This document shows, piece by piece, positions 17,101-25,631 of a stretch of DNA of 41,679 nt. Under the pieces are notes generated by a model. That model had not been told where the DNA came from. It did not search any database and worked only from the letters and a program-made list of their open reading frames with translations. The position numbers and the translations under genes are program-made. Origin of the DNA: a virus; IMG/VR virus record IMGVR_UViG_3300032297_001097, positions 1-41,679 of that record. The stretch is one strand, 5' to 3'. Position 1 is the first letter of the stretch; every line of letters starts with the position of its first letter.

Positions 17101-18266
17101 GTGCTTTGAAGGTCAGCCATAGATTTAGTAATTTTTCCAACATGACCTAAATCTACATTGTCCTTACGAGCAAACATGTTCATGACAGCTACTTCTAGGA
17201 AGTTTAATGATAAGTTGATAAGATCTAATACATTTAATCCAGATCTTGGATCAATGCCTAAAGCTTGAAGTACTGCAGCAACGGTAGAGTTTTGATTAGC
17301 ACCTTGACCAGCTAAAAGTGGTCCGCCTACTAATGTGCCAGCAACTTGTGCCAATCTTGTAGCTGTACTTGCAGTTGAATTAGCTACTCTTAAGCAATCT
17401 TCATATTGCTTTCTTTCATTTGGTTGAGCTGGGCAACCTTGATGAGCTAAAACAATTCCAGCAATTACTTCTGATGCTCTCTTCTCTAAATCTGTTGCAA
17501 GACTTAAGACATCATCAACATCATAAATTTCTTGAATTTCACAAGATTCAAAAGCTCCATCTCCTACACAACTAAGCTCAATGAATTTAACACCATAGTT
17601 TTTTTCATAAGCTCTTTTGCCAGTTTCAGGATAAATTTTGCCTTTATATTTTCTTAAATGTTCACAATAGTCTTTTTCAGTATATGCTTTATTGTTACAT
17701 ATTGAACAAACACCCCATTCAACACTTGCACCCATAGAAACATCATGAATTACGCCTGTTCTGATGTTTCTGGCAATGTCAGGATATGCTTCCTCATCAA
17801 CAAAGAAAGTACAATATACACAATTTTCTTCATCATTCCATTCTGAATAAACAACCATTCCTTTGGCTTGCTCAATGTCATCATTTTTATGATTTGTATA
17901 TATAGGCACTCCCTCAAAAGTTTTATAAACTGGGATTTTTTCGCCTTTGATTTCTACTTCTTTGAGTAATTCTTCTTTAGAGAATAAGTCACCATTTGCA
18001 TTTACAACATCTGCATCAATGGCTCTTGCTCTTACCCATAAAAGCTTAGCACCTTTACGTGCTTGCATTTCTTTAACAATATCAAAATCTTTATATTTTT
18101 CAAGAACATCTTTTGGATCAGCATAAAGAGATTGCAAACCAATTTTTGCTGCTTCTCTCATATTTACTGAAGCAGTTTTGATGATATAATCTCTTGCTAT
18201 ATTTCGGTCCTTTTCATTGAGGTAACTATTTATTGTAATAGCCCCTCCTTTTGCAACCTTGTACAT
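14130..18266 (-). CDS. Giant prohead protease fusion protein with two C-terminal zinc ribbons
   Basis: A 1378-residue protein. Residues 70-250 look like a prohead protease of the HK97/T4 gp21 type: His126 in IYTNHKN and Ser177 in HDVSMGAS have the expected spacing, and the Cys187/Cys190/Cys201/His203 group adds a zinc-like site. Residues 400-430 are Pro/Gln-rich. The middle is long, acidic and helical and contains three degenerate QLxExR-like repeats (about residues 630-745). A Pro/Ala/Gly linker precedes two zinc ribbons, Cys1220/1223/1237/1240 and Cys1332/1335/1349/1352. Usual proteases have 200-300 residues, so about 1100 residues are extra, perhaps a fused core or scaffold that is autocleaved. 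AAGGA precedes the ATG. Confidence 0.7.
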   Translation of the reverse strand: MYKVAKGGAITINSYLNEKDRNIARDYIIKTASVNMREAAKIGLQSLYADPKDVLEKYKDFDIVKEMQARKGAKLLWVRARAIDADVVNANGDLFSKEELLKEVEIKGEKIPVYKTFEGVPIYTNHKNDDIEQAKGMVVYSEWNDEENCVYCTFFVDEEAYPDIARNIRTGVIHDVSMGASVEWGVCSICNNKAYTEKDYCEHLRKYKGKIYPETGKRAYEKNYGVKFIELSCVGDGAFESCEIQEIYDVDDVLSLATDLEKRASEVIAGIVLAHQGCPAQPNERKQYEDCLRVANSTASTATRLAQVAGTLVGGPLLAGQGANQNSTVAAVLQALGIDPRSGLNVLDLINLSLNFLEVAVMNMFARKDNVDLGHVGKITKSMADLQSTMQDMIDDGIDVGSGQAPQPINQPQQQQAQPQNLQPQQAQVGLADYSPSNNNIGKIMDFTNFSSPENPVGGGVALASSNINLVWASRDGKREVFASTNKSKNHFLNLAQSLLSLKENLSGTADINNSIQNVMRVANERNKNIKTNTPLEARSTNQMDHFAKIASEQRKKLAAAVTIDFKVEDNAGNRVVLSTDGTITGYTNGKRTSWEPILNESQLSSLENGHGTRVAADLLKDYGTFVKTALLDVKDRDGSRQEQLDEVRTGEGYDGKSTYDGLKAHHKGVSDKTRGEEVATKHLGTDEKVREELLAEAGLYGHKSKHEEITKSLSQLVDEVCKGVPTEVLEKQLEECRVGGKASAHEVMSSTIKALARSVVSAKETPSYIMKVAQMLSEERNLPEMIGAASSTVDMDADRAEKADFFNQKSENPDAVSSILKELGAAVQSDIKPIDLAEAIAVAVEEGTVTKEAVMSLAEVMLKNESASAEGMDVSATPSRAEELRAALSDKVSEDSELVDKLTLQAAISAMGQSADDMKVTPDEVAGTVEDMPQRDLVAAINRAKTVTSTEARLRARARREFWGIKTASSKDITSNVIGWLADYSLHFEISSTRIATAAKRLCAQGEVAEKLIEKAIAVKLKNERTAAMNVTQSKMECLRFVCTKEDLGGVNPSDDSFEETFKQKAIEVLQQHSFTVDPSTFSFTDLVVDADGNITASVSTNVTKTFNVDSVAEPVDMQPENEEIPVIMSDSAKFARKTRRDEVLSKYAMAPGMGAPAGAPGAAPAAPPAGPVGDLSAGANLGGGDLGVSGFTGGEMNQSPELDAMSEPGEKKPWGSVCPVCGSNDVDVAESKASCNSCGSAFEIEMMLKLISDGTGGMGKKNDEMVEEEAPLGGDTGLGAATAPPAPVAASSYKSMIRLSATVDSDVYLKTALPTFDKTAERMLPIGMVCPSCGNRHAHKVKDNTFCYKCGNYSKTRVAASKTDPTKLDVSITWID

Positions 18267-18340
18267 GTATTTAATCCTTAAAAAATAAAGTTATCAATAG
18301 GATTTGTTCTATCTCAAACGTATAAAAACCTGTAAAATTT

Positions 18341-18364
18341 AAACCCGTCGATTTCGACGGGTTT
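18341..18364 (-). terminator. Intrinsic terminator after portal gene
   Basis: A perfect 10-bp stem (AAACCCGTCG at 18341-18350, CGACGGGTTT at 18355-18364) with a four-base loop. On the minus strand it is followed by AAATTTTAC. It lies in the 130-base gap between the portal stop and the protease start; the remaining gap is AT-rich. Confidence 0.8.
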
Positions 18365-18396
18365 ATTGTACGAGCAAATAATTTCTACAATATATA

Positions 18397-20757
18397 CTAC
18401 AAATATTCTTCTTCAGAATTTTGAGATCCTGTTCTTCTCTTAATTACTTGCAATAAGACATTTATACAGTCTTGAGGATGATCATTTAATTCTTTATCAG
18501 TAAATCTGACAATAATCCATCCTTTACTTGCTAATTCAGAATCTCTTCTCTTATCTTTAGCAATTTTATCTGGATTGTTATGCCAAATTTCTCCATCTGC
18601 CTCAACGCCAACCTTTAAGTTTGGAATAGCAGCATCTAACTGGTAATCAAATGTTGGCCCAGCTGAATACTGTGCATATAATGAATAGGGCATATTTAAG
18701 CTCATAAGCATGCCATAAAGTTTTTTCTCTAATGAAGTAAACATTTGAGGTTGTGCTCTATCAAGCTTCTTAGCTAAAACTTGTCTAACACCAGTATCTT
18801 CAGACTGTGCAAGAACAGAAAGTTCATAATTTGCTTCATAGTTCAAAGCTACTGAATTCATGCCACCAGCGATTGGCTCTACCAGATTTCCATACAATCC
18901 ATCATATTTCTCAGGTAATGGCCCTAATGTACCTCTACCAGTGACAGGAGAAATAGACATCAAGAAGCCTTCGTGTGCTGCTGATTTAATATTAGAGCTT
19001 GCATATCGATTGTTAGATCTTGATAATTTGGCTGATACTCTTTCGTTATAAACATCATTAATAATGGTTGAAGCAATCTTATAGAATCTATCTTTCTCAG
19101 CAGCAGTAGGCATCGGTGGAGGAGCAGCTGGTGCTGGAGGAGGACCACCTGCTGCAGGAGCACCTCCAAGTGGAGCTTGTGGCATAGGTGGTTCCATTGG
19201 CATCTGACCAGCGCCAGCCCCAAAACCCTGTCCAGTGACTGGTCCACTTTGCAAATTTAATGAAAAGGCTGGTGTTCCAAAACTTTGATCACTGATAAAG
19301 TTTGCACCTTGCTCAAACCTCAGTCTTTCAATTTCTTGATCTGAGTCTAAACCAAAAGCCTCAATTAATGAAACGTTTGAAATAACACCATTTTGATTTG
19401 CAGTTACAAGCATTTGGAGCTTGCCAGTATCATCTCTTAATTGAAGATCATCAAACTTAATTTTAGGATAGACAAGTTCATCCTGTCCTCTTTCACCTTC
19501 AATTACAAATCCATTCCACTCAGCTACAGGCTTAAATACACATTGCTCAACCCAGTGTGCAACCTCTCTTCTAAAGGTTTCAAGTCTTTGAGCCATAGCA
19601 AGCAAACCAACTTGAGCATTTCCATAAGTTGGCCCTTCGCCATTAAGTAAAGCTTTGTTGAGCATGACACCATCTAAAATTTCTTGCTCAATTAGTTCAA
19701 ATTCTCCGGTTAGTGGATGAATCTTACCAGTAGCTCCATACCATTCCATATCAAAGTTATGGTGGGTAACAAGGGTCAAATTTGGGTCATTAGCAATTGA
19801 TGCTAACTCGTCTTGAACATTGTCAATATCTTCTTGTGATGCTGGTCTTGTATCGCTTCCAATTTTTACAACCTTAATTGGAATAATCAATCTTTCAGCA
19901 ATCATGTACTGAGCTTGACGTAATTTATCTTTATAGGTCAAGATTGGGAATAATGGCCTAATCATAGAAACGCCATAATCTTCCCAAGGGTTTGAGCCAT
20001 GCTTAAAATGATGAATTGAAATAGGACTTAACTTAATTGGATCCCCTTTCATAATCATTTTTTTAACATCATCAGGAATAGAATCATAAATTTCTTTTGG
20101 ATGTCTTTCATTTATGATTCTGACTTCTTCTGCTGATGGTTTATATGCATAGGAGCCAGGTTGGTCAATCATTCCTGGAGTTTTTATAACACTGTCAGGA
20201 TTGAGGATTGAAATAGATTTCCAAGTTGCACCATCATGCTTACAAGGCTCGTTTTTGTTACCGTCCCAGTTTGAGCCATTACAGTGCTCACATTCAATGG
20301 ACAAAAGTACAAATGAATCACCTAATAAGTGATAAGCTTGTGAAATTTCTGGAAGCCATTTTTGGAAGTTTAACTTTTCAACTAATTTTTCAAAATAGTC
20401 TTTTACGTATGAAGATGAGCATTCAAGCTTCCATCCAGAAAAAGGATAGTTTTTATAAAAGTTGATGGCAGCAGCAACTTTTGGCTCATTGTTTTTCCAC
20501 CACGATGCCCAAAGATAAACTTCTCTTCTAGCGTTTGGGATTTGGAAAGATGAAGGGGTTAAGAATGGAGAATAAAAGTTTGGAGCAGTGGTGATAGTAT
20601 TTGTACTAGCTGACCTAGATACAGAAGGGCCAAGTCCTAATCCAATTCTACTACTTGCATATCTTTGTTCAGATGGTGAGCTTGCAGATGATTTCTCACC
20701 AGCAACTTGAGTCGCTGAAGTTCTAATAGCAGCTGCCAAAGATGTTCTATTTGCCAT
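18397..20757 (-). CDS. Portal protein fused to DUF559/Vsr-like nuclease domain
   Basis: A 786-residue protein. Residues 75-500 look like a portal: YLWASWWKNNEPKVAAAINFYKNYPFSGW, long helices (QAQYMIAERLIIPIK), and a Cys156/Cys159/Cys172/His174 insertion. Residues 525-560 are Pro/Ala-rich. From about residue 673 a separate domain follows the DUF559/Vsr-like PD-(D/E)xK pattern: TSLEKKLY, Asp704/Asp708, then VEADGEIWH (Glu719, Asp721, His726), then DKRRDSELASKGWIIVRF. These are the usual core residues, so the nuclease looks intact. Portals are commonly 400-600 residues. The gene has no Shine-Dalgarno sequence and a TATAAT box seven bases before the ATG. Confidence 0.8.
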   Translation of the reverse strand: MANRTSLAAAIRTSATQVAGEKSSASSPSEQRYASSRIGLGLGPSVSRSASTNTITTAPNFYSPFLTPSSFQIPNARREVYLWASWWKNNEPKVAAAINFYKNYPFSGWKLECSSSYVKDYFEKLVEKLNFQKWLPEISQAYHLLGDSFVLLSIECEHCNGSNWDGNKNEPCKHDGATWKSISILNPDSVIKTPGMIDQPGSYAYKPSAEEVRIINERHPKEIYDSIPDDVKKMIMKGDPIKLSPISIHHFKHGSNPWEDYGVSMIRPLFPILTYKDKLRQAQYMIAERLIIPIKVVKIGSDTRPASQEDIDNVQDELASIANDPNLTLVTHHNFDMEWYGATGKIHPLTGEFELIEQEILDGVMLNKALLNGEGPTYGNAQVGLLAMAQRLETFRREVAHWVEQCVFKPVAEWNGFVIEGERGQDELVYPKIKFDDLQLRDDTGKLQMLVTANQNGVISNVSLIEAFGLDSDQEIERLRFEQGANFISDQSFGTPAFSLNLQSGPVTGQGFGAGAGQMPMEPPMPQAPLGGAPAAGGPPPAPAAPPPMPTAAEKDRFYKIASTIINDVYNERVSAKLSRSNNRYASSNIKSAAHEGFLMSISPVTGRGTLGPLPEKYDGLYGNLVEPIAGGMNSVALNYEANYELSVLAQSEDTGVRQVLAKKLDRAQPQMFTSLEKKLYGMLMSLNMPYSLYAQYSAGPTFDYQLDAAIPNLKVGVEADGEIWHNNPDKIAKDKRRDSELASKGWIIVRFTDKELNDHPQDCINVLLQVIKRRTGSQNSEEEYL

Positions 20758-20764
20758 AACTTAA

Positions 20765-20770
20765 ATTATA
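20765..20770 (-). promoter_or_regulatory. -10 box of probable leaderless promoter for portal gene
   Basis: TATAAT preceded by TTGGG and followed by seven bases (TTAAGTT) and the portal ATG at 20757. It overlaps the stop codon region of the gene upstream. Confidence 0.55.
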
Positions 20771-21143
20771 CCCAAGTTTGAGATGAAGGAGCGCTCTTTT
20801 CTGTGAATAAGCCTTTGTTTCTAAGCGCTAAGTATCTTCCTTCACCTTTGAACATGTGAATATCAGAATCAGTTTGATTTAGTGTGTTTCTAATTGGTGT
20901 TTCATTATCAGGAAAATTCATTCTAAGTTGTTCTTCTGTAGTCAAATTTTCTGGGGATAATGAATCTGATTTAGGCTGAATTTCAGAAATTTCATCATCA
21001 ATATTAGTATTAATAATTGATATATTTCCAGGATTTAAAATGCTCATATTTTCTGGAGCTATAACAGAAACAGTTGAGCCGTCATTGCTTTGCTTTTCCT
21101 GTTTAGCAACACCAAAGGCAGCTTTGACGACTCTATACCACAT
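20766..21143 (-). CDS. Hypothetical protein with MWYR N-terminus
   Basis: A 125-residue, mostly polar protein (many Ser, Asn, Glu) lacking predicted domains. It begins MWYRVVKAAFGVAK, a short basic-hydrophobic helix like those starting the small proteins at 40656 and 41118, then becomes low-complexity and probably disordered. It sits one base after the previous gene's stop and eight bases before the portal start, so it belongs to the head operon and is probably a virion or assembly protein. AAGAG precedes the ATG. Function unknown. Confidence 0.5.
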   Translation of the reverse strand: MWYRVVKAAFGVAKQEKQSNDGSTVSVIAPENMSILNPGNISIINTNIDDEISEIQPKSDSLSPENLTTEEQLRMNFPDNETPIRNTLNQTDSDIHMFKGEGRYLALRNKGLFTEKSAPSSQTWV

Positions 21144-21144
21144 A

Positions 21145-22695
21145 TTATTCTCTTGAATCTTCTAGTAAACTGTCTAACCCTAATTCAGATGCAAAATGTT
21201 TTAAATCCTCATCTGAAAATTGATGTCCCCAAGAATCATCATCTAATTCAGAAAGAAGTTCTTCAATTGTCTTGTCAACATCTTTCTCAGGATTTTTTCT
21301 ACTTTCTTCTAAATGAGAATCAAATGAAAGATCTTCTTTAGCTTTCTTTGCTGTTTTGTTTAGATGTTGAGAAACAGACATATCATCTCCGTCTCCTGCT
21401 TCATCATTAATTTCAGCACTAATTTGCTTAGGATCTGATTCATTATCTGATAATTGATGAGCATAAGATTCTTCCATCTCTCCTCTATGCCCCATCAATC
21501 CAGCATCTGAAAGTTGATCTTCCATCACACTTTCTGTATCTGATTCAATATTGTTGATTTTTCTTAAGAGCTCTTCTAAGGAAAAACTTGAATTACCATT
21601 TGTTCTAGGTAATTGTTGATCAATAACTTTTGAATGATCAGTTTGTGAAGTTCTAGTTTTCTTAGGCTTCTTGTCTTCAGTATGACCGTATTGACTCTGT
21701 TTCATAGATGACAATTGTGATTGAATGCTGTCTTCATAGTTTGCTTTATTTCTTAAAGCATTAGCGCCTTGAGTGCTCTTTTCAAACATCATTTCATATG
21801 TATTGTCAGCATCAGTAATGTCTTTACTTCTTTGCCCTTCACTCAAATTGATATTTTGATCATTGTCAGGGCTTCTATGAACATCTAATCTTGCAAATGT
21901 TTCATCATGAGAAATAAAAGCAACCTTAAGCCAATCTTGATAAGCACAAGTTACTGAGCCATCTTCTGCAACTCTGGAATCAATGCAGTTAAATCTACAC
22001 TTTGAAACTTCCATAGCTACAGGTTTACCATATGTATATTTACCTTTTGGGCACATAAGATATGGTTCGTTATCTTGTGTCGATAATGTTGTGTAAGCTA
22101 ATCTGCGAGTTTCTTTTGGAGTGAGGGTCTCGTAGCATGCTTTGATATAGTCTTTAGCATATAAAAGTTCTTTCTTGTCTCCTGAAAGAACTTTTGTTCT
22201 TAAGTTTGTTAAGGCTACTCTTTCATTTCTATCTACAAGATTCGCTAATTTATCAATAGCCTCAATAGATTTAATTTGCCAATAACCACCAGATTTATCA
22301 TCTTGTTTTGATGCAATTCTTTCAAGTTTAGCAGCATCATTATTCTTATCTAAAAAGTTTTGAAGGGCCATATAAGAATATCTGTAGTTATTTCTAAGAT
22401 CAGATGCTAAAATTGTTTTGTATTTTTGTAATCTAGAAGCTAAGATTGGATGCGCCATATTTTCAGGAAGAGCTAAGATCTTAACAACTCCTTCAGGTCC
22501 ACCATCTCTTCTAAATGCTTCAGTTACAGCATCATCACATAAATCCTCATCATCAATGAGAGAAAAGATATTATCAGGAGAAAATCTTCCTAAATTTTCT
22601 TTTACTCCGTTCATCTTTTCCTCTAAGATCAAAACAATGCTTGTGCCGTTTAAGGAAGGTGGGTGCTCTTCGTTCTTTTTTGATTTTTCTGCCAT
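21145..22695 (-). CDS. Hypothetical head-module protein with Cys4 cluster and acidic tail
   Basis: A 516-residue protein. I chose ATG at 22695 because GGAAGGA lies six bases upstream. The in-frame GTG at 22710 would add five residues but covers the ribosome-binding site. Residues 20-200 are helical. Residues 215-250 carry C-x17-C-x3-C-x12-C ending in CAYQDWL, a likely metal site. Residues 330-516 are acidic and low in hydrophobics, and contain EDQLSDAGLMGH, which resembles the repeat EELLAEAGLYGH in the protease fusion. The two may share a binding partner. It lies between unknown genes and the portal; function is unknown, a virion-internal or assembly role is likely. Confidence 0.5.
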   Translation of the reverse strand: MAEKSKKNEEHPPSLNGTSIVLILEEKMNGVKENLGRFSPDNIFSLIDDEDLCDDAVTEAFRRDGGPEGVVKILALPENMAHPILASRLQKYKTILASDLRNNYRYSYMALQNFLDKNNDAAKLERIASKQDDKSGGYWQIKSIEAIDKLANLVDRNERVALTNLRTKVLSGDKKELLYAKDYIKACYETLTPKETRRLAYTTLSTQDNEPYLMCPKGKYTYGKPVAMEVSKCRFNCIDSRVAEDGSVTCAYQDWLKVAFISHDETFARLDVHRSPDNDQNINLSEGQRSKDITDADNTYEMMFEKSTQGANALRNKANYEDSIQSQLSSMKQSQYGHTEDKKPKKTRTSQTDHSKVIDQQLPRTNGNSSFSLEELLRKINNIESDTESVMEDQLSDAGLMGHRGEMEESYAHQLSDNESDPKQISAEINDEAGDGDDMSVSQHLNKTAKKAKEDLSFDSHLEESRKNPEKDVDKTIEELLSELDDDSWGHQFSDEDLKHFASELGLDSLLEDSRE

Positions 22696-22710
22696 TTTAG
22701 TTCCTTCCAC

Positions 22711-23676
22711 CTAGTCTCCAAGACCTAAATTTTTCAAATCTTCTTTATCAAAATTTCTAGCAATTAATGCTTGCTTGATAAACTTAATTTCTTGTTTGAT
22801 GCCTTTTTTATCAGCTGCATCTTTGCCATGACCTTGAGGAGTATTTTTATCATAATCTTGCAAGTCTAATAAAAAACAAGCTCTCATAATTAGTTCAGGA
22901 GTTGATCTTTTTGCGTAGTCTGGCTTTTTATCATAATCAAGGGAAGCAGTTGAAGTTCTTTTATCTATTTCTTCTAGTTCTTTGACAGCATCTGAAAGTT
23001 CATCTTTGCCCTCAGCTACTTCTTTTGCATCATTTACTAGAGAATCTGTAGAGACACTTTCTCTTACATTTTTTTCAGAACTTTTATCTTCTTTAGATTT
23101 CTTTTTCTTGTTATAGTCTCTAACAATATCTACTGCTCTTTCAATTGTTTCTTTATTCCAAAATTTTAATTTAGCTAAGTATCTAACAATATCGTTTTTT
23201 TCAATTCCATGGTCAAGAAGCTTACCAACTTTACCCATTAAAACTCTAAAAGGATTACCTCTGGTTTTTTTCTTGTTCTTAGTTACAGCTGCTTCTCTGA
23301 AATTGTACACTTTGCTTTTTTCCTTTGATAAATATTCTTTTTCAATTTTATTAGCAATATCTATATATGTTGGATCATACTGTCCTGTGTCTGGATCTTT
23401 AGTCTTTTTTCTAGGATCATTTGCCATCATAAGTGCGCTAGATAGTTTATTAAGTCTTGATCTTAGTCTTTTGTCATTTACTTTGTCTGCAACATCAGAT
23501 ATTCTGTCGCAAATAGCTTGTTTTTCAGAATCATGACAAGACTTAACTTCTTGAATTAGTTCTCTTAAGTCTTTTTTAGTAATTCCCTCACTTTGCTCAC
23601 CACCCAAAGCAATATTGTTTACGCCATAAGCTGGATTTGATGCCATAGGAGCATTGAAGTTGGAAATTCTATACAT
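22711..23676 (-). CDS. Hypothetical head-module protein, lysine-rich
   Basis: A 321-residue basic and charged protein, predicted mainly helical, with a Lys-rich centre (about 135-205) and little hydrophobic core except NPFRVLMGKVGKLLDHGIEKNDIVRYLAKL. It begins MYRISNFN, similar in kind to the MYK and MWYR starts of other genes here. The C-terminal helix STPELIMRACFLLDLQDYDKN may be a folded segment. No known family is recognised. It is spaced four bases from the gene before it and 15 from the gene after, so it is part of the same operon. A DNA-contacting internal protein would fit the charge but is unproven. Confidence 0.5.
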   Translation of the reverse strand: MYRISNFNAPMASNPAYGVNNIALGGEQSEGITKKDLRELIQEVKSCHDSEKQAICDRISDVADKVNDKRLRSRLNKLSSALMMANDPRKKTKDPDTGQYDPTYIDIANKIEKEYLSKEKSKVYNFREAAVTKNKKKTRGNPFRVLMGKVGKLLDHGIEKNDIVRYLAKLKFWNKETIERAVDIVRDYNKKKKSKEDKSSEKNVRESVSTDSLVNDAKEVAEGKDELSDAVKELEEIDKRTSTASLDYDKKPDYAKRSTPELIMRACFLLDLQDYDKNTPQGHGKDAADKKGIKQEIKFIKQALIARNFDKEDLKNLGLGD

Positions 23677-23680
23677 TTAC

Positions 23681-24496
23681 TTAATCTTCTATATCTAAAT
23701 CTAAAGAAATACTATTATAAATTTCTGAAATATTCTTAGCTCTATTATTAGCTTTTTCACCAAGTTGGTTTTGAATATTTTTCTTAATAGCAAGTCTTTG
23801 TTCTCTTGATTGATCTTGTAGAGCAATTCTTTTGCTTTCTCTCTCATCAAGAGCAGAAGGATCAATCATGCCAAATTGAGATGTATACTCAACATCAGAA
23901 GAAGTTCTTAAGATAGAATGAGCTCTTGATGAAACAACATTCTTCTCTCTGATGGAATTTAATTTTCTTTCTTCCCAACTTGCATGTCTTGAACTTTGCG
24001 CTTCTCTTTTAGCAGTTAGTTCAGCTCTTGATTGCTCAGAAGTTGAATTCTGGCTATTCATAAATTCTTCTGTAATATTAATCATATCTGGATTAAAAAT
24101 ATTAGCAGATCCTCTTAAGAGACAATCCATGTATTCATCAGAAGAATATGCTTTAAGATTACTTGTTGTAGTTCTAGCATTTAATCCAGAATCTGTTCCA
24201 TAATCAGCTCTCTTAATAGCGCCAAGTTCCTGTGATAAAATTCTATCTTCAATCGTATCTGTTCTTAAGTCTTGATATGTTGAAGCACCAGAAATCTTTT
24301 CCCAAGATTTATTCAGTGATGTAGCTTCTTTTGTAAAACCAATTTGTTGCTTGGAAATCTTCATTCTGTTATCAGAACTATTTGATTTCAACTCAGCATA
24401 AGGATCTTCGTCAATTTCAACTTGTGATCCTACAAATTTTTTCTCAATAAAGCTAGGAATATTGTCAATTTCTCTTACTTTTCTAAATAAACTCAT
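23681..24496 (-). CDS. Hypothetical head-module protein, polar helical
   Basis: A 271-residue polar protein, rich in Ser, Asn, Arg and Glu, with few hydrophobic residues until a helical C-terminal half (about 150-260, with many Arg and Gln) that could form a coiled coil. No domain is recognised. AGGA lies seven bases before the ATG. The stop is four bases before the next gene's start, so they are co-transcribed. A virion or assembly role is inferred from its place in the head operon only. Confidence 0.5.
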   Translation of the reverse strand: MSLFRKVREIDNIPSFIEKKFVGSQVEIDEDPYAELKSNSSDNRMKISKQQIGFTKEATSLNKSWEKISGASTYQDLRTDTIEDRILSQELGAIKRADYGTDSGLNARTTTSNLKAYSSDEYMDCLLRGSANIFNPDMINITEEFMNSQNSTSEQSRAELTAKREAQSSRHASWEERKLNSIREKNVVSSRAHSILRTSSDVEYTSQFGMIDPSALDERESKRIALQDQSREQRLAIKKNIQNQLGEKANNRAKNISEIYNSISLDLDIED

Positions 24497-24528
24497 ATTT
24501 TTATCCTAGTATGAATTTCAAGAATAGC

Positions 24529-24547
24529 CCCAGGCATAAAGCCTGGG
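24529..24547 (-). other. GC-rich hairpin between two head-module genes
   Basis: A 7-bp stem CCCAGGC/GCCTGGG with a five-base loop, flanked by a second outer pairing TCAAGAA/TTCTTGA. On the minus strand no U-tract follows, but the plus strand has seven T. It may be a terminator for antisense RNA or a processing or stability element of the minus transcript. Confidence 0.5.
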
Positions 24548-24571
24548 ACCTTTTTTTCTTGAGGATTTAAT

Positions 24572-25549
24572 TTACTTGTCGTATTCCTGGGTAAAGAGTT
24601 CGTCTACCCAATCTTCAGCGTAACCAAGATCATTTTTCCAATAATCTTTAAGTCTCTTATAGTCATCGCTGGATAATGTAGCAAGCTTAGTCATTGAAGA
24701 AACTGCAGCGATCTTTACACTATTATCTAATGAAGATGCCATAACTTTCTTGATGTCTGCTAAGTTATCAACCTTAGCTGATTCACCTAACATAGCTTCA
24801 ATATATTCAACTGGAAAACCATTTTCGATAGCTTTTGCTGCAAAAGCTTTTTTTGCTGAATTATTCATAGAAGAAACCTTTACAAACTCATCGGATTGCT
24901 TAGCTTCGGTTTTTGGTTCAGCCACTGGCAAAGTATCAATGATATTTTGTCTGTAAGCTTTTCTTTGAGCTAACTTGATGTTTTTTTCAGATTGTGCTTG
25001 TACTTGTCTTTCGATCTTCTCAGCCAATCTAACTCTTCTCTCATGTCTAACTGCAAGAATAACGTTAGCAAGTTCTTGATCACCATTTGCTAAAGCTGAT
25101 TCAATAGCTTCTGCACTGATTTGTGATGGATGATTGAAAGCATAAGACTTTTTGTCATTCTTTGACTTAGGGCCTTTTCTCTTCATAGGACCCTTATCTT
25201 TGTCATCATCGTCTTCGTCATCATCATCTTCGTCGTGATCATGCTTGTCATGATCTTCTTCATCATGATCTTTATCATCATGATCTTCATCATCGTCCAT
25301 TTTCTTCTTTTTCTTGACATTATCAAGAAATTGTGGTGGAACATCACTAAGATCGTCAGTGTCTTTTTTTGATGGTTTCTTTTTATCGCTTAGACCTTTG
25401 AGCATTTCTTTGGTTTCATCATCCATTTTCTTAGGCTCTTTGGCTTTGGCTAATCTTTCATTAAAGTTGTCCCAATCAATTCCTTGGAAAACAAGGTCAG
25501 AATCAAGAGCTTCGTCTTGAATTCTGTTTGGGAAAATTCTATCTGCCAT
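24572..25549 (-). CDS. Hypothetical protein with Asp/His-rich repeat
   Basis: A 325-residue protein. Residues 85-118 consist almost only of Asp, His, Glu and Lys, in DHD and DKDHD units, a plausible metal- or polyamine-binding segment. A basic stretch (residues 119-135) follows. Residues 140-325 are helical and Ala-rich, with KIERQVQAQSEKNIKLAQRKAYRQN likely coiled coil and a C-terminal YWKNDLGYAEDWVDELF. It has an excellent ribosome-binding site (GAGGAG). A candidate late promoter, TATAAATA, lies at 25624-25631. Acidic low-complexity proteins in head operons often act as scaffold or internal proteins; this is an inference. Confidence 0.5.
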   Translation of the reverse strand: MADRIFPNRIQDEALDSDLVFQGIDWDNFNERLAKAKEPKKMDDETKEMLKGLSDKKKPSKKDTDDLSDVPPQFLDNVKKKKKMDDDEDHDDKDHDEEDHDKHDHDEDDDDEDDDDKDKGPMKRKGPKSKNDKKSYAFNHPSQISAEAIESALANGDQELANVILAVRHERRVRLAEKIERQVQAQSEKNIKLAQRKAYRQNIIDTLPVAEPKTEAKQSDEFVKVSSMNNSAKKAFAAKAIENGFPVEYIEAMLGESAKVDNLADIKKVMASSLDNSVKIAAVSSMTKLATLSSDDYKRLKDYWKNDLGYAEDWVDELFTQEYDK

Positions 25550-25623
25550 AATTATTTTTTCTCCTCAAGAAAGAATACATTAAGTGATTTCTAAATATTT
25601 TACTTGATTACCTTTAATGTATT

Positions 25624-25631
25624 TATTTATA
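25624..25631 (-). promoter_or_regulatory. TATAAATA box upstream of Asp/His-rich gene
   Basis: TATAAATA on the minus strand, identical to the T4 late-promoter core, 75 bases before the ATG at 25549 and at the end of the DUF192 gene. AT-rich surroundings make a chance match possible. Confidence 0.35.
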
